Below, piece after piece: positions 26,268-33,134 of a stretch of DNA of 64,000 nucleotides. Made by a program: the position numbers and the translations under genes. Origin of the DNA: Mycobacterium bourgelatii. Its GTDB lineage: Bacteria; Actinomycetota; Actinomycetes; Mycobacteriales; Mycobacteriaceae. How positions within the stretch are numbered: the stretch's first letter is position 1; every line of letters begins with the position of its first letter. The notes below the pieces were generated by a model. The model saw only the letters and a list, made by a program, of their open reading frames with translations, did no database searches and had not been told where the DNA came from. The stretch lies in NCBI RefSeq assembly GCF_010723575.1, contig NZ_BLKZ01000001.1, positions 4,712,001 through 4,776,000 on the forward strand. Reading direction: 5' to 3'.

Positions 26268-26990
26268 ATGAAGCCGCAGCCCCGTACCGTGTTCGCCGTC
26301 TTCGCTCTCGTAGTCGGCCTCGTCATGGCCGGCTGTGGCGGCAACGGGGAAACCGGCACCAACTCTCCCACCTCGAGTAGCAGCGCCGAGGCGACATCGC
26401 TGGTCAACCACGCCACCGAGGCCATGCGCAGGGTGACCGGTATGCACTTGGACCTGGCCGTGCAGGGAAACGTGCCGAATTTCCGGGTGACCAAGGTCGA
26501 GGGCGACATCTCCAACACCCCGCAGACCGTCGCCACCGGAGTCGCGACCGTGGTCCTGGGCGACAAGAGCGAAGTCGCGAAGTTCGTCTTCGTCGACGGC
26601 CACCTCTACTCCGACCTCGGGCAGCCGGGGTCCTATACCGATTTTGGCGGCGGCTCCTCCATCTACAACGTGTCGGTACTGCTTGACCCGGACAAGGGGT
26701 TGGCCAACCTGTTGGCGCACCTGAAGAACGCGTCGGTGGACGGCACCGAACAGGTGAACGGCGTCGCCACCACCAAGATCGCCGGGAAATCGTCCGCCGA
26801 CGACGTCGCGACGCTCGCCGGAACGCGGTTGACCGACGAGGACATCACCACGGTGCCGACGACCGTCTGGATTGCCACGGACGGGTCGTCTCACCTCGTC
26901 CAACTCCAGATCGACCCGATACCCAACAGTTCGGTGACACTCACGATGTCCGAGTGGGGCAAGCAAGTCACCGCAACCAAGCCGGTCTAG
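26268..26990 (+). CDS. lprA: Lipoprotein LprA (LppX_LprAFG family)
   Basis: This 240-residue lipoprotein begins MKPQPRTVFAVFALVVGLVM and continues AGC, the lipobox. The start at 26268 lies about six bases after a GAAGGAG site. The mature protein is a full LppX_LprAFG domain, with blocks RRVTGMHLDLAVQGNVPNF, VDGHLYSDLGQPG, VSVLLDPDKGLANLL and TLTMSEWGKQVTATKPV. This fold has a large hydrophobic cavity; LprG and LppX bind or carry acylated lipids, and LprA is a known TLR2 agonist. A homologous domain is fused to the kinase at 37692-39518. A DUF4189 gene follows 54 bp downstream. Confidence 0.95.
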   Translation: MKPQPRTVFAVFALVVGLVMAGCGGNGETGTNSPTSSSSAEATSLVNHATEAMRRVTGMHLDLAVQGNVPNFRVTKVEGDISNTPQTVATGVATVVLGDKSEVAKFVFVDGHLYSDLGQPGSYTDFGGGSSIYNVSVLLDPDKGLANLLAHLKNASVDGTEQVNGVATTKIAGKSSADDVATLAGTRLTDEDITTVPTTVWIATDGSSHLVQLQIDPIPNSSVTLTMSEWGKQVTATKPV

Positions 26991-27044
26991 CCGATGATCA
27001 ACCATTCCGGGGTGCCACAGCGCTCATCGAAAGGACTATCCCCA

Positions 27045-27446
27045 ATGACGACGATGATCATCCGTCGGGCACGGCGGGCGTCCACTCGCCTGGTTCAGTC
27101 AGCCCGCCTGGCCTTCATCACTGCCGTCGCTGCCGTCACCGCAACTACCGTCACACCGGCGCCGGCCGCCCAAGCGGCCGATTCACATGGCGCAATCGCC
27201 TATTCCGGCGACGGTTCCTGGGGTCGATCCAAGGGCTACCCCACCAAGGCTGCCGCTGAGGCCACCGCCGTGAAGTCCTGCGGCCACTCGGACTGCAAAG
27301 TGGTGGTCAGTTTCACCGCGTGCGGCGCGGTCGCCAAGAACGATCGGGAGACCAAGGGTGCCGAGGGACCCGACCTGAGCTCGGCCATGAAGGCCGCGTT
27401 GTCCAAGGTCCCCGGCGGTTACATCGACGTCTGGGAATGCAACTAG
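27045..27446 (+). CDS. Secreted DUF4189 protein (Rv1269c-like)
   Basis: This 133-residue exported protein has an Arg-rich start (MTTMIIRRARRASTR), a hydrophobic core and a cleavage site near AAQAA-D. The mature DUF4189 domain reads HGAIAYSGDGSWGRSKGYPT, KAAAEATAVKSCG, DCKVVVSFTACGAVA and ends WECN. Its four cysteines probably make two disulfides. The ATG at 27045 follows GAAAGGA. Function is unknown. It lies next to lprA, as in M. tuberculosis, and a paralogue (39596-39973) lies next to the kinase that carries an LprA-type domain. Confidence 0.9.
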   Translation: MTTMIIRRARRASTRLVQSARLAFITAVAAVTATTVTPAPAAQAADSHGAIAYSGDGSWGRSKGYPTKAAAEATAVKSCGHSDCKVVVSFTACGAVAKNDRETKGAEGPDLSSAMKAALSKVPGGYIDVWECN

Positions 27447-27450
27447 CCGC

Positions 27451-27610
27451 AGCCACCCCGGCTCGATCTACGTCAGGCCCGCCGGCAAGTGGCTACCTAG
27501 CTCGGGTTTGGGCACCGCCACCGATGACGAGCTAACCCTGTTGGCGCACTAGGGATTTGACGCTGCGAACAAGGACGACGCCGCCACCGGCCTGGACCTA
27601 ACGCCAACCG
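27451..27610 (+). pseudogene. Decayed third copy of the C39-like secreted protein gene
   Basis: In frame from 27451 the sequence reads SHPGSIYVRPAGKW, then SSGLGTATDDELTLLAH, a TAG stop at 27550-27552, and GFDAANKDDAATGLD. This lines up with SHPGSVYVKPANK, NSGMGTDPDDLPTLLAHYG and TTGLEAL in the intact gene at 27758-28468 (its residues about 88-143). The N-terminal part, including the catalytic Cys, and the C-terminal part are gone, and several residues are deleted. The remnant starts directly at the stop codon of the DUF4189 gene. It shows the C39-like genes were once present in at least three copies. Confidence 0.75.
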
Positions 27611-27650
27611 CACGCCGGCGGGCAGCCGCCTGCGCTTCACGTGCCCGTCA

Positions 27651-27684
27651 GATCACTCCAAGAATTCATCCAGATAACAAAAAG
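27651..27684 (+). repeat. Upstream repeat copy A of the C39-like genes
   Basis: These 34 bases begin GATCACTCCAAGAATTC and end with AGATAAC and an A-rich run. They match 28578-28611 at 30 of 34 positions by eye. Similarity continues more weakly for about 20 bases (a CGGAACCTTTTCTCA-like stretch). Each copy precedes one intact C39-like gene, so it may hold a shared promoter or control site. Confidence 0.7.
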
Positions 27685-27757
27685 ACCTCCATCGGAACCT
27701 TTTCTCAACGCCCCGGAGGCCCACCGCCCCAAGCAGAACCAGAAAAGGACCACCCCG

Positions 27758-28468
27758 ATGAAACTCAACTTCCTCGCCGTCGCCAAGACCGCAGTCTTCG
27801 CCACCGTCGCCGGCGCGCTGACCCTCGGCCTCGCCGGACCGGCCGCAGCATCGTCGGGCACCATGTACGGCGACCCGACGGCGCTCGCGAAATACTGGGC
27901 GCACCAGAAATACGACGACTGCGCGCTCATGTCGAGCGCCGACGTCGTCGGTCAGATCACCGGCAAGATGCCGTCCGAGCGAGCCATCATCAAGGTCGCG
28001 CAGAACACCCCCAGCACCAGCCACCCCGGCTCCGTCTACGTCAAGCCCGCCAACAAGAGCAACCCGAACTCGGGCATGGGAACCGACCCCGACGACCTGC
28101 CAACCTTGCTGGCGCACTACGGAATTCACGCCGTGAACACCGACACCGACCACGAAGGACAGAGCGGCGTCACGACCGGCCTAGAGGCACTCGAGCGGTA
28201 CCTGGGCGCCGGCCGCGGAGTGATCGTCGCCGTCAATGCCGAGATGATCTGGGGTCAGCCCATCGAGAACAAGGGCAACGACGGAACGGTGTACGCCGAC
28301 CACGCCGTCGTCGTCACCGGTGTCGACACCGCCAACAACATCGTGCACCTCAACGACAGCGGCACGCCCAAGGGCAAAGACGAGCAGATTCCGCTGGACC
28401 TGTTCGTCCAGGCGTGGGCCACCAGCCACAACTTCATGACCGTCACGAAGGAATCGCGCAAGGCGTGA
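27758..28468 (+). CDS. Secreted C39-like (papain-fold) protein, copy 1 (Rv1268c-like)
   Basis: This 236-residue protein has signal peptide MKLNFLAVAKTAVFATVAGA through GPAAA-S. The mature part resembles Peptidase_C39_2 proteins: putative nucleophile Cys55 in DDCALMSSADVVGQITG, His182 in ADHAVVVTGVD and the acidic/amide partner in HLNDSG (about 199-200). The fold suggests a cysteine peptidase or amidase acting outside the cell, but catalysis is unproven. The ATG at 27758 follows AAAAGGA. It is about 60% identical by eye to the next gene, so the two arose by tandem duplication. Confidence 0.83.
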   Translation: MKLNFLAVAKTAVFATVAGALTLGLAGPAAASSGTMYGDPTALAKYWAHQKYDDCALMSSADVVGQITGKMPSERAIIKVAQNTPSTSHPGSVYVKPANKSNPNSGMGTDPDDLPTLLAHYGIHAVNTDTDHEGQSGVTTGLEALERYLGAGRGVIVAVNAEMIWGQPIENKGNDGTVYADHAVVVTGVDTANNIVHLNDSGTPKGKDEQIPLDLFVQAWATSHNFMTVTKESRKA

Positions 28469-28505
28469 GGCACGCCAATCCGATGGGCGCCCATGGGCGT
28501 CCATC

Positions 28506-28548
28506 GGCGGGCAGCCACCTGGTGAATACACCGGGCCGGCTGCCCGCC
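28506..28548 (+). terminator. Hairpin terminator after the first C39-like gene
   Basis: GGCGGGCAGCC (28506-28516) and GGCTGCCCGCC (28538-28548) form a perfect 11-bp stem with a 21-base loop, followed by TTCTGTT. It lies 37 bp after the stop at 28468. One half of the same stem (GGCGGGCAGCC at 27617-27627) survives after the decayed copy, without its partner arm. Confidence 0.65.
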
Positions 28549-28577
28549 TTCTGTTGGTCGGCCCGGGGGGCGCGCCT

Positions 28578-28611
28578 GATCACTCCAAGAATTCGTAGAG
28601 ATAACGAAAAG
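28578..28611 (+). repeat. Upstream repeat copy B of the C39-like genes
   Basis: This is the second copy of the 34-base element at 27651-27684, ending 22 bases before the ATG of the second C39-like gene. It contains GAGATAAC, which could act as a -10-like element; this is a guess. The repeat shows that the duplication unit included the upstream control region. Confidence 0.7.
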
Positions 28612-28633
28612 GCAGCCGCCGCAACCTTTCCTC

Positions 28634-29341
28634 ATGAGATTCATCATCGCCCGGGCCGCCAAGGCGGCGATCATGGCCATCGTCGCCGGTGCCATCGCGC
28701 TCGGCCTTGCCAGCCCGGCCGAAGCGTCGTCGGCGCGCACCATGCACGGCGATCCGGCCGCCGCCGCCAAGTACTGGCGGCTGCAGGCGTTCGATGACTG
28801 CGCGATCATGGCCGCTGCTGACGTCGTCGGCCAGATCACGGGCACGGAGCCTTCGGAGCGGGCCATCATCAAGGTGGCGCAGAACACCCCCAGCACCCGT
28901 CACCCCGGCTCGATCTACGTCATCCCGACCGACCCCACGGACGGGAACGGAACCAACCGGCTGGACCTGCCGACGCTGTTGGCGCACTACGGCGTCGATG
29001 CCAAGCTGACCGACGCGGACGCGGCGGCGGAAACCGGCATCGCTACGGGCATGGATGCGCTCGAGCAATATCTCGACGGCGGCCATGCGGTGATCATCAG
29101 CCTCAACGCCGAGATGATCTGGGGCCAGCCCGTCGAGGCCAAGGACCGTGACGGCAACCCTGTGTCGGACCACGCTGTGGTGGTAACCGGCGTCGACACG
29201 ATCAGAAACATCGTGCACCTCAACGACAGCGGCACTCCCCAGGGCAAGGACGAGCAAATTCCGTTGCAGCTGTTCATGCAGGCGTGGGCGACCAGCGACT
29301 ACTTTCTGCTCGTCACGACCGGAACCACCGCCGGCCACTGA
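28634..29341 (+). CDS. Secreted C39-like (papain-fold) protein, copy 2
   Basis: This 235-residue paralogue of the preceding gene has signal peptide MRFIIARAAKAAIMAIVAGA ending near AEA-S. The putative catalytic Cys56 lies in FDDCAIMAAADVVGQITG, the His in SDHAVVVTGVD and HLNDSGTPQGKDEQIP follows. The surface-exposed middle (IPTDPTDGNGTNRLDL) has diverged most from copy 1, while the active-site blocks are conserved, which suggests both are functional. M. tuberculosis has a single gene here (Rv1268c, from memory). Confidence 0.82.
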   Translation: MRFIIARAAKAAIMAIVAGAIALGLASPAEASSARTMHGDPAAAAKYWRLQAFDDCAIMAAADVVGQITGTEPSERAIIKVAQNTPSTRHPGSIYVIPTDPTDGNGTNRLDLPTLLAHYGVDAKLTDADAAAETGIATGMDALEQYLDGGHAVIISLNAEMIWGQPVEAKDRDGNPVSDHAVVVTGVDTIRNIVHLNDSGTPQGKDEQIPLQLFMQAWATSDYFLLVTTGTTAGH

Positions 29342-29585
29342 CGATGGATCGCCTATGTTTCTCAGTGCCAATGCAATTCGCTCGAGAGCCCGATGATCCC
29401 TTTGGCGAGGCGAATATTTCGGCCGGTTGCTGCAGCTAATGGCCCAGGCGGCGAAGTGTGGCGAGTATCAACACGTCGACGTGCCAGGGGCTTCGGTTGT
29501 TACCGGATGCGCAAAGTTAGTACCACAATGGCAGGGATTGATATTGATATAAGCACCGTGGCAGACGAGACCACGGCGGACCGGA

Positions 29586-30746
29586 ATGGCTGGTAGCGCG
29601 ATGGAGGACAAGCGTCTCGAATTCGGTCTACTCGGACCGTTGGAGATGAGGATCGACGGCAACCTCGTGCCGTTGGGCACCCCCAAACAGCGGGCGGTGT
29701 TGGCCATGCTGGTCATCAACCGCAACCGACCGGTCGGAGTCGAAGGCCTGATCACGGCCCTGTGGGAAGAGTGGCCCCCGTCGGGAGCCCGGGCGAGCAT
29801 TCACTCGTACGTGTCCAACCTGCGCAAGCTGCTCAGCGGGGCGGGAATCGACCCGCGCGTGGTCCTGGCCGCGGCACCGCCGGGGTATCGGCTGAGCATT
29901 CCCGACGACACGTGCGACCTCGGCCGGTTCATCGCCGAGAAGAACGCCGGTGTCCACGCGGCGGCGGCGGGCCGGTTCGAACAGGCCAGCAAGCACCTTT
30001 CGGCCGCATTGAAGGAATGGCGCGGGCCGGTGCTCGACGACCTGCGCGACTTTCAGTTCGTCGAATCCTTTGCCACGGCCCTTGTCGAGGACAAGATTCT
30101 GGCGCACACCGCAAAGGCGGAAGCCGAAATCGCTTGCGGGCGGGCTTCCTCGGTGATCACCGAACTCGAGGCGTTGACCATCGAGCACCCCTACCGGGAA
30201 CCGTTGTGGGCGCAGCTGATCACCGCGTACTACCTCACCGACCGCCAGTCGGACGCATTGAACGCCTACCGGCGGGTCAAGACCACCCTCGCCGACGACC
30301 TGGGCATCGATCCCGGCCCCACCTTGCGCGCCCTCAACGAGCGCATCCTGCGCCAGGAACCGCTGGACGCCAAGAAATCCGCCAAGACCACCGCCGCCGG
30401 CACCGTCACCGTGCTCGATCAGCGGACCATGGCCTCGAGTCAAAAGGTCGCCGCCTACCTGCACGACGTAGCAACCGGTCAGGACTATCCGCTGCTGTCC
30501 GCGGCGACCCGAATCGGGCGCCTCAGCGACAACGACATCGTCCTGGAAAGCGCGAACGTCAGCCGCCACCACGCGGTGATCGTCGACACCGGGACCAACT
30601 ACATCATCAATGACCTCCGGTCATCGAACGGTGTGCATGTGCAGCACCAACGGATCCGCTCTGCGGCGACGTTGGTCGATGGCGACCATATCCGCATCTG
30701 CGACCACGAATTCATTTTTCAGATCAACGCGGATGCGCACCGTTAG
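29586..30746 (+). CDS. embR: Transcriptional regulator EmbR (SARP-type with FHA domain)
   Basis: This 386-residue regulator starts MAGSAMEDKRLEFGLLGPLE. An OmpR-like winged helix (about 10-105) is followed by a bacterial transcriptional activation (BTAD) helical domain (about 105-280). A C-terminal FHA domain (about 300-380) has TRIGRLSDNDIVLES, SRHHAVI and RSSNGVHVQ, the phosphothreonine-binding residues. In M. tuberculosis EmbR is phosphorylated by PknH and controls embCAB arabinosyltransferases. There embR abuts pknH; here four other kinase-system genes and more lie between them. Confidence 0.96.
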   Translation: MAGSAMEDKRLEFGLLGPLEMRIDGNLVPLGTPKQRAVLAMLVINRNRPVGVEGLITALWEEWPPSGARASIHSYVSNLRKLLSGAGIDPRVVLAAAPPGYRLSIPDDTCDLGRFIAEKNAGVHAAAAGRFEQASKHLSAALKEWRGPVLDDLRDFQFVESFATALVEDKILAHTAKAEAEIACGRASSVITELEALTIEHPYREPLWAQLITAYYLTDRQSDALNAYRRVKTTLADDLGIDPGPTLRALNERILRQEPLDAKKSAKTTAAGTVTVLDQRTMASSQKVAAYLHDVATGQDYPLLSAATRIGRLSDNDIVLESANVSRHHAVIVDTGTNYIINDLRSSNGVHVQHQRIRSAATLVDGDHIRICDHEFIFQINADAHR

Positions 30747-30940
30747 CCATTTGCCGCAAGGGAATTCGACCCACCCGCCCGACGACGTAGGGCACCCCGA
30801 CCGACATGCCTCCCTAACGCTGCCAGAAGTGGCAATTTTCGAGCACCCGGGTTGTGCGCCGGGCTAGCGGGGGTCCCTTGTCGCGATTACCGTCATGGTT
30901 GCTGGGGTCGGTGATTGCGCTCGATGCGATCCCCGGGGGC

Positions 30941-30953
30941 TGTTGATAGTGTC
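30941..30953 (+). promoter_or_regulatory. Shared upstream element of the pknH family, copy 1
   Basis: TGTTGATAGTGTC lies 33 bases before the ATG of the first PknH paralogue. The same element (TTGTTGATAGT core) occurs at similar distances before the other two PknH-type kinases, although the surrounding DNA is not conserved. A -10 promoter element or a regulator site is possible. Confidence 0.5.
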
Positions 30954-30986
30954 TGCGGAATCCGGGTTGGTGGAGGAGGATCAGCG

Positions 30987-32813
30987 ATGAGCGAGGAAGG
31001 CTCGCGGGTCGGAACGGACTTCGGCCCGTACCGCCTCAAACGGTTGTTGGGCCGCGGCGGCATGGGCGAAGTCTACGAAGCTGACCACACGATCAAAGAA
31101 TGGACGGTCGCGGTCAAGGTGATGACCGCGGAGTTCAGCAAAGACCCGGTGTTCCGCGAGCGGATGAAGCGCGAAGCCCGTATCGCGGGCAAACTCCAAG
31201 AGCCCCATGTGGTGCCGATCCACGACTACGGCGAGATCGACGGCCAGATGTATCTGGAGATGCGCCTGGTCGAAGGCACCGACCTGGACAGCCTGCTCAA
31301 GCGCTACGGCCCGCTGACCCCGCCGCGCGCGGTGGCCATCATCAGCCAGATCGCCTCGGCCCTCGATGCCGCCCACGCCGCCGGGGTGATGCACCGCGAC
31401 GTCAAGCCCCCCAACATCCTGGTCACCCGCGACGACTTCGCCTACCTGGTCGACTTCGGCATCGCCAGCGCCACCACCGACGAGAAGCTGACCCAGCTGG
31501 GCACCGCGGTGGGCACCTGGAAATACATGGCGCCCGAACGGTTTTCGAACGACGAGGTCACCTACCGCGCCGACATCTACTCGCTGGCCTGCGTGCTGTA
31601 CGAGGCGCTGACCGGAAGCCCGCCGTATCGCACGGACAGCGCGAGCATGGTGGTGACCGCGCATTTGATGGACCCGATCCCCCAGCCCAGCCTCGCTCGC
31701 GCGGGCATTCCCAAAGCCTTCGACGCGGTGGTCGCGCGCGGCATGGCGAAGAAACCCGAGGACCGCTACGCCAGCTGCGGAGATCTCGCGCGGGCCGCGC
31801 GCGAAGCGCTCAGCACTCCCGACAGAGATCACGCTGAAGATATTCTGCGGCGCAGTTTTGAGACGACGCTGCCCGGAACCGCCGTCACGGCCCAAGCGGG
31901 CGGCCGCCCCACCTTTACCCCCGCGCCGGGGGCCCCGCCGAGTCAGCAAGCGCCCCAGTATGCCGACGCGCACTCCTCCGGCCCGATACCGCCGCCGGCG
32001 CCAGCCGGCCAGCCCACGTGGGGAGCCGGCAGCGGCCCCATCCCGTCCCAGAACCAACCCGGCCAGGCTCCGCCGTACTACCAGGGCGGCGCTTGGGGTG
32101 CCACGCCACCGGGCGGCCCCACACCGCCCCAACAACCGGGTGGACCGCCGGCCTGGAATCAGCCCGTGCCGTCAGGTGGCCGCAGCCCCTGGCCGATCAT
32201 CGCCGGCGCGGCGGCGCTGGTGTTCATTCTCATCCTGGCCGGCATTGGCATCTGGGTCTTCACCAGGGACGACGGCAGCAAGGAAGCGCACGGCAACGAC
32301 GTCACGTCGACCGCGCCGACGACCGGTGGCGTGACAAGTACCCGCACCGCCCCGAGTTCGCCAACCACGACCGCCGGCGGCGACGCGCAGAGCAGGTTGC
32401 AGAGCGCGCTACCGACCGGCTACTCCACCGGCGCATGCAAGCCGTACACACCGGATCCGGACACCATTTGGGCTAGCGCGGTGACCATGGTCCAGTGCGA
32501 CCAGAACACCAAGCCCGGCGGCCCGAGCCGTGCGCTGTACGGGCTTTTCGCGGATCTCGCTGCGCTGAAGGAGGCCTTCGACTCCGACATCAGCGCGGTG
32601 GACTTGCTGAACTGCCCCGGGGAAGGCCCCTCGCCGTTGACGTGGCACTACGAGAAGACGCCGAACGTGACCGCCGGCCAGATCGCGTGTGGCACGTATA
32701 AAAACCACCCGAATGTCATCTGGAGTAACGAGGCAAAACTGGTGCTCAGTGACGTGTTCGGGGACCCGGCCACGCTCGAAGACCTGCACACCTGGTGGGC
32801 CCAGTACGGCTGA
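30987..32813 (+). CDS. PknH-like Ser/Thr protein kinase, paralogue 1 (four-Cys sensor domain)
   Basis: This 608-residue membrane kinase starts MSEEGSRVGTDFGPYRLKRL after a GGAGGAGG site. The kinase domain (about 13-270) is complete: GRGGMGEVYEA, VAVKVM, HRDVKPPNILV, VDFGIAS and activation loop LTQLGTAVGTWKYMAPER. A Pro/Gln/Gly-rich linker leads to one helix (about 401-425). The outer domain (about 465-608) has four cysteines (ACKPY, VQCDQ, LNCPG, IACGTY) and is not PknH_C; it resembles that of paralogue 2. The kinase DNA is almost identical to pknH over 31021-31598. Ligand is unknown. Confidence 0.92.
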   Translation: MSEEGSRVGTDFGPYRLKRLLGRGGMGEVYEADHTIKEWTVAVKVMTAEFSKDPVFRERMKREARIAGKLQEPHVVPIHDYGEIDGQMYLEMRLVEGTDLDSLLKRYGPLTPPRAVAIISQIASALDAAHAAGVMHRDVKPPNILVTRDDFAYLVDFGIASATTDEKLTQLGTAVGTWKYMAPERFSNDEVTYRADIYSLACVLYEALTGSPPYRTDSASMVVTAHLMDPIPQPSLARAGIPKAFDAVVARGMAKKPEDRYASCGDLARAAREALSTPDRDHAEDILRRSFETTLPGTAVTAQAGGRPTFTPAPGAPPSQQAPQYADAHSSGPIPPPAPAGQPTWGAGSGPIPSQNQPGQAPPYYQGGAWGATPPGGPTPPQQPGGPPAWNQPVPSGGRSPWPIIAGAAALVFILILAGIGIWVFTRDDGSKEAHGNDVTSTAPTTGGVTSTRTAPSSPTTTAGGDAQSRLQSALPTGYSTGACKPYTPDPDTIWASAVTMVQCDQNTKPGGPSRALYGLFADLAALKEAFDSDISAVDLLNCPGEGPSPLTWHYEKTPNVTAGQIACGTYKNHPNVIWSNEAKLVLSDVFGDPATLEDLHTWWAQYG

Positions 32814-33084
32814 CCGGCGGCCGTCACCCTTCAAAAGCCAGGTTGCGCAACCACTTTGGTGTCAGGCGTAGCCTTCGCGCGCGGCGGGAGACGGGAACTC
32901 GTTCTGCGCCAGTGCAATAGCTGACGGTCGCGTCACACACAGCACTCCGGCGCTCTGCCGAAACCACGGATGCCTAAGCGATACAACGGCATTGGCTGTA
33001 GGACGGGCGACAACCGCAGTGCGGCGCCGACCGACCGCTTGCCGCGCCGCCCGCTGGGACCGCGCGGCGGCCGGTGGGACGCCA

Positions 33085-33098
33085 GATTGTTGATAGTC
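33085..33098 (+). promoter_or_regulatory. Shared upstream element of the pknH family, copy 2
   Basis: TTGTTGATAGTCTC lies 36 bases before the ATG of the second PknH paralogue. See the copies at 30941 and 40452; the TTGATAGT core is identical in all three. Confidence 0.5.
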
Positions 33099-33134
33099 TC
33101 GGCGACATCTGGGTCGGCTTTTGGAGGGTCAGCG

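Noticed and set aside
29393..29596. Short plus-strand frame just before embR
   Set aside because: No ribosome site, no family resemblance and it runs into the embR start; the region more likely holds the embR promoter.
30981..32135. Minus-strand frame antisense to kinase paralogue 1 (similar ones oppose the other kinases)
   Set aside because: The same shadow protein appears opposite each kinase gene because the kinase DNA is conserved; it is not independent evidence of a gene.
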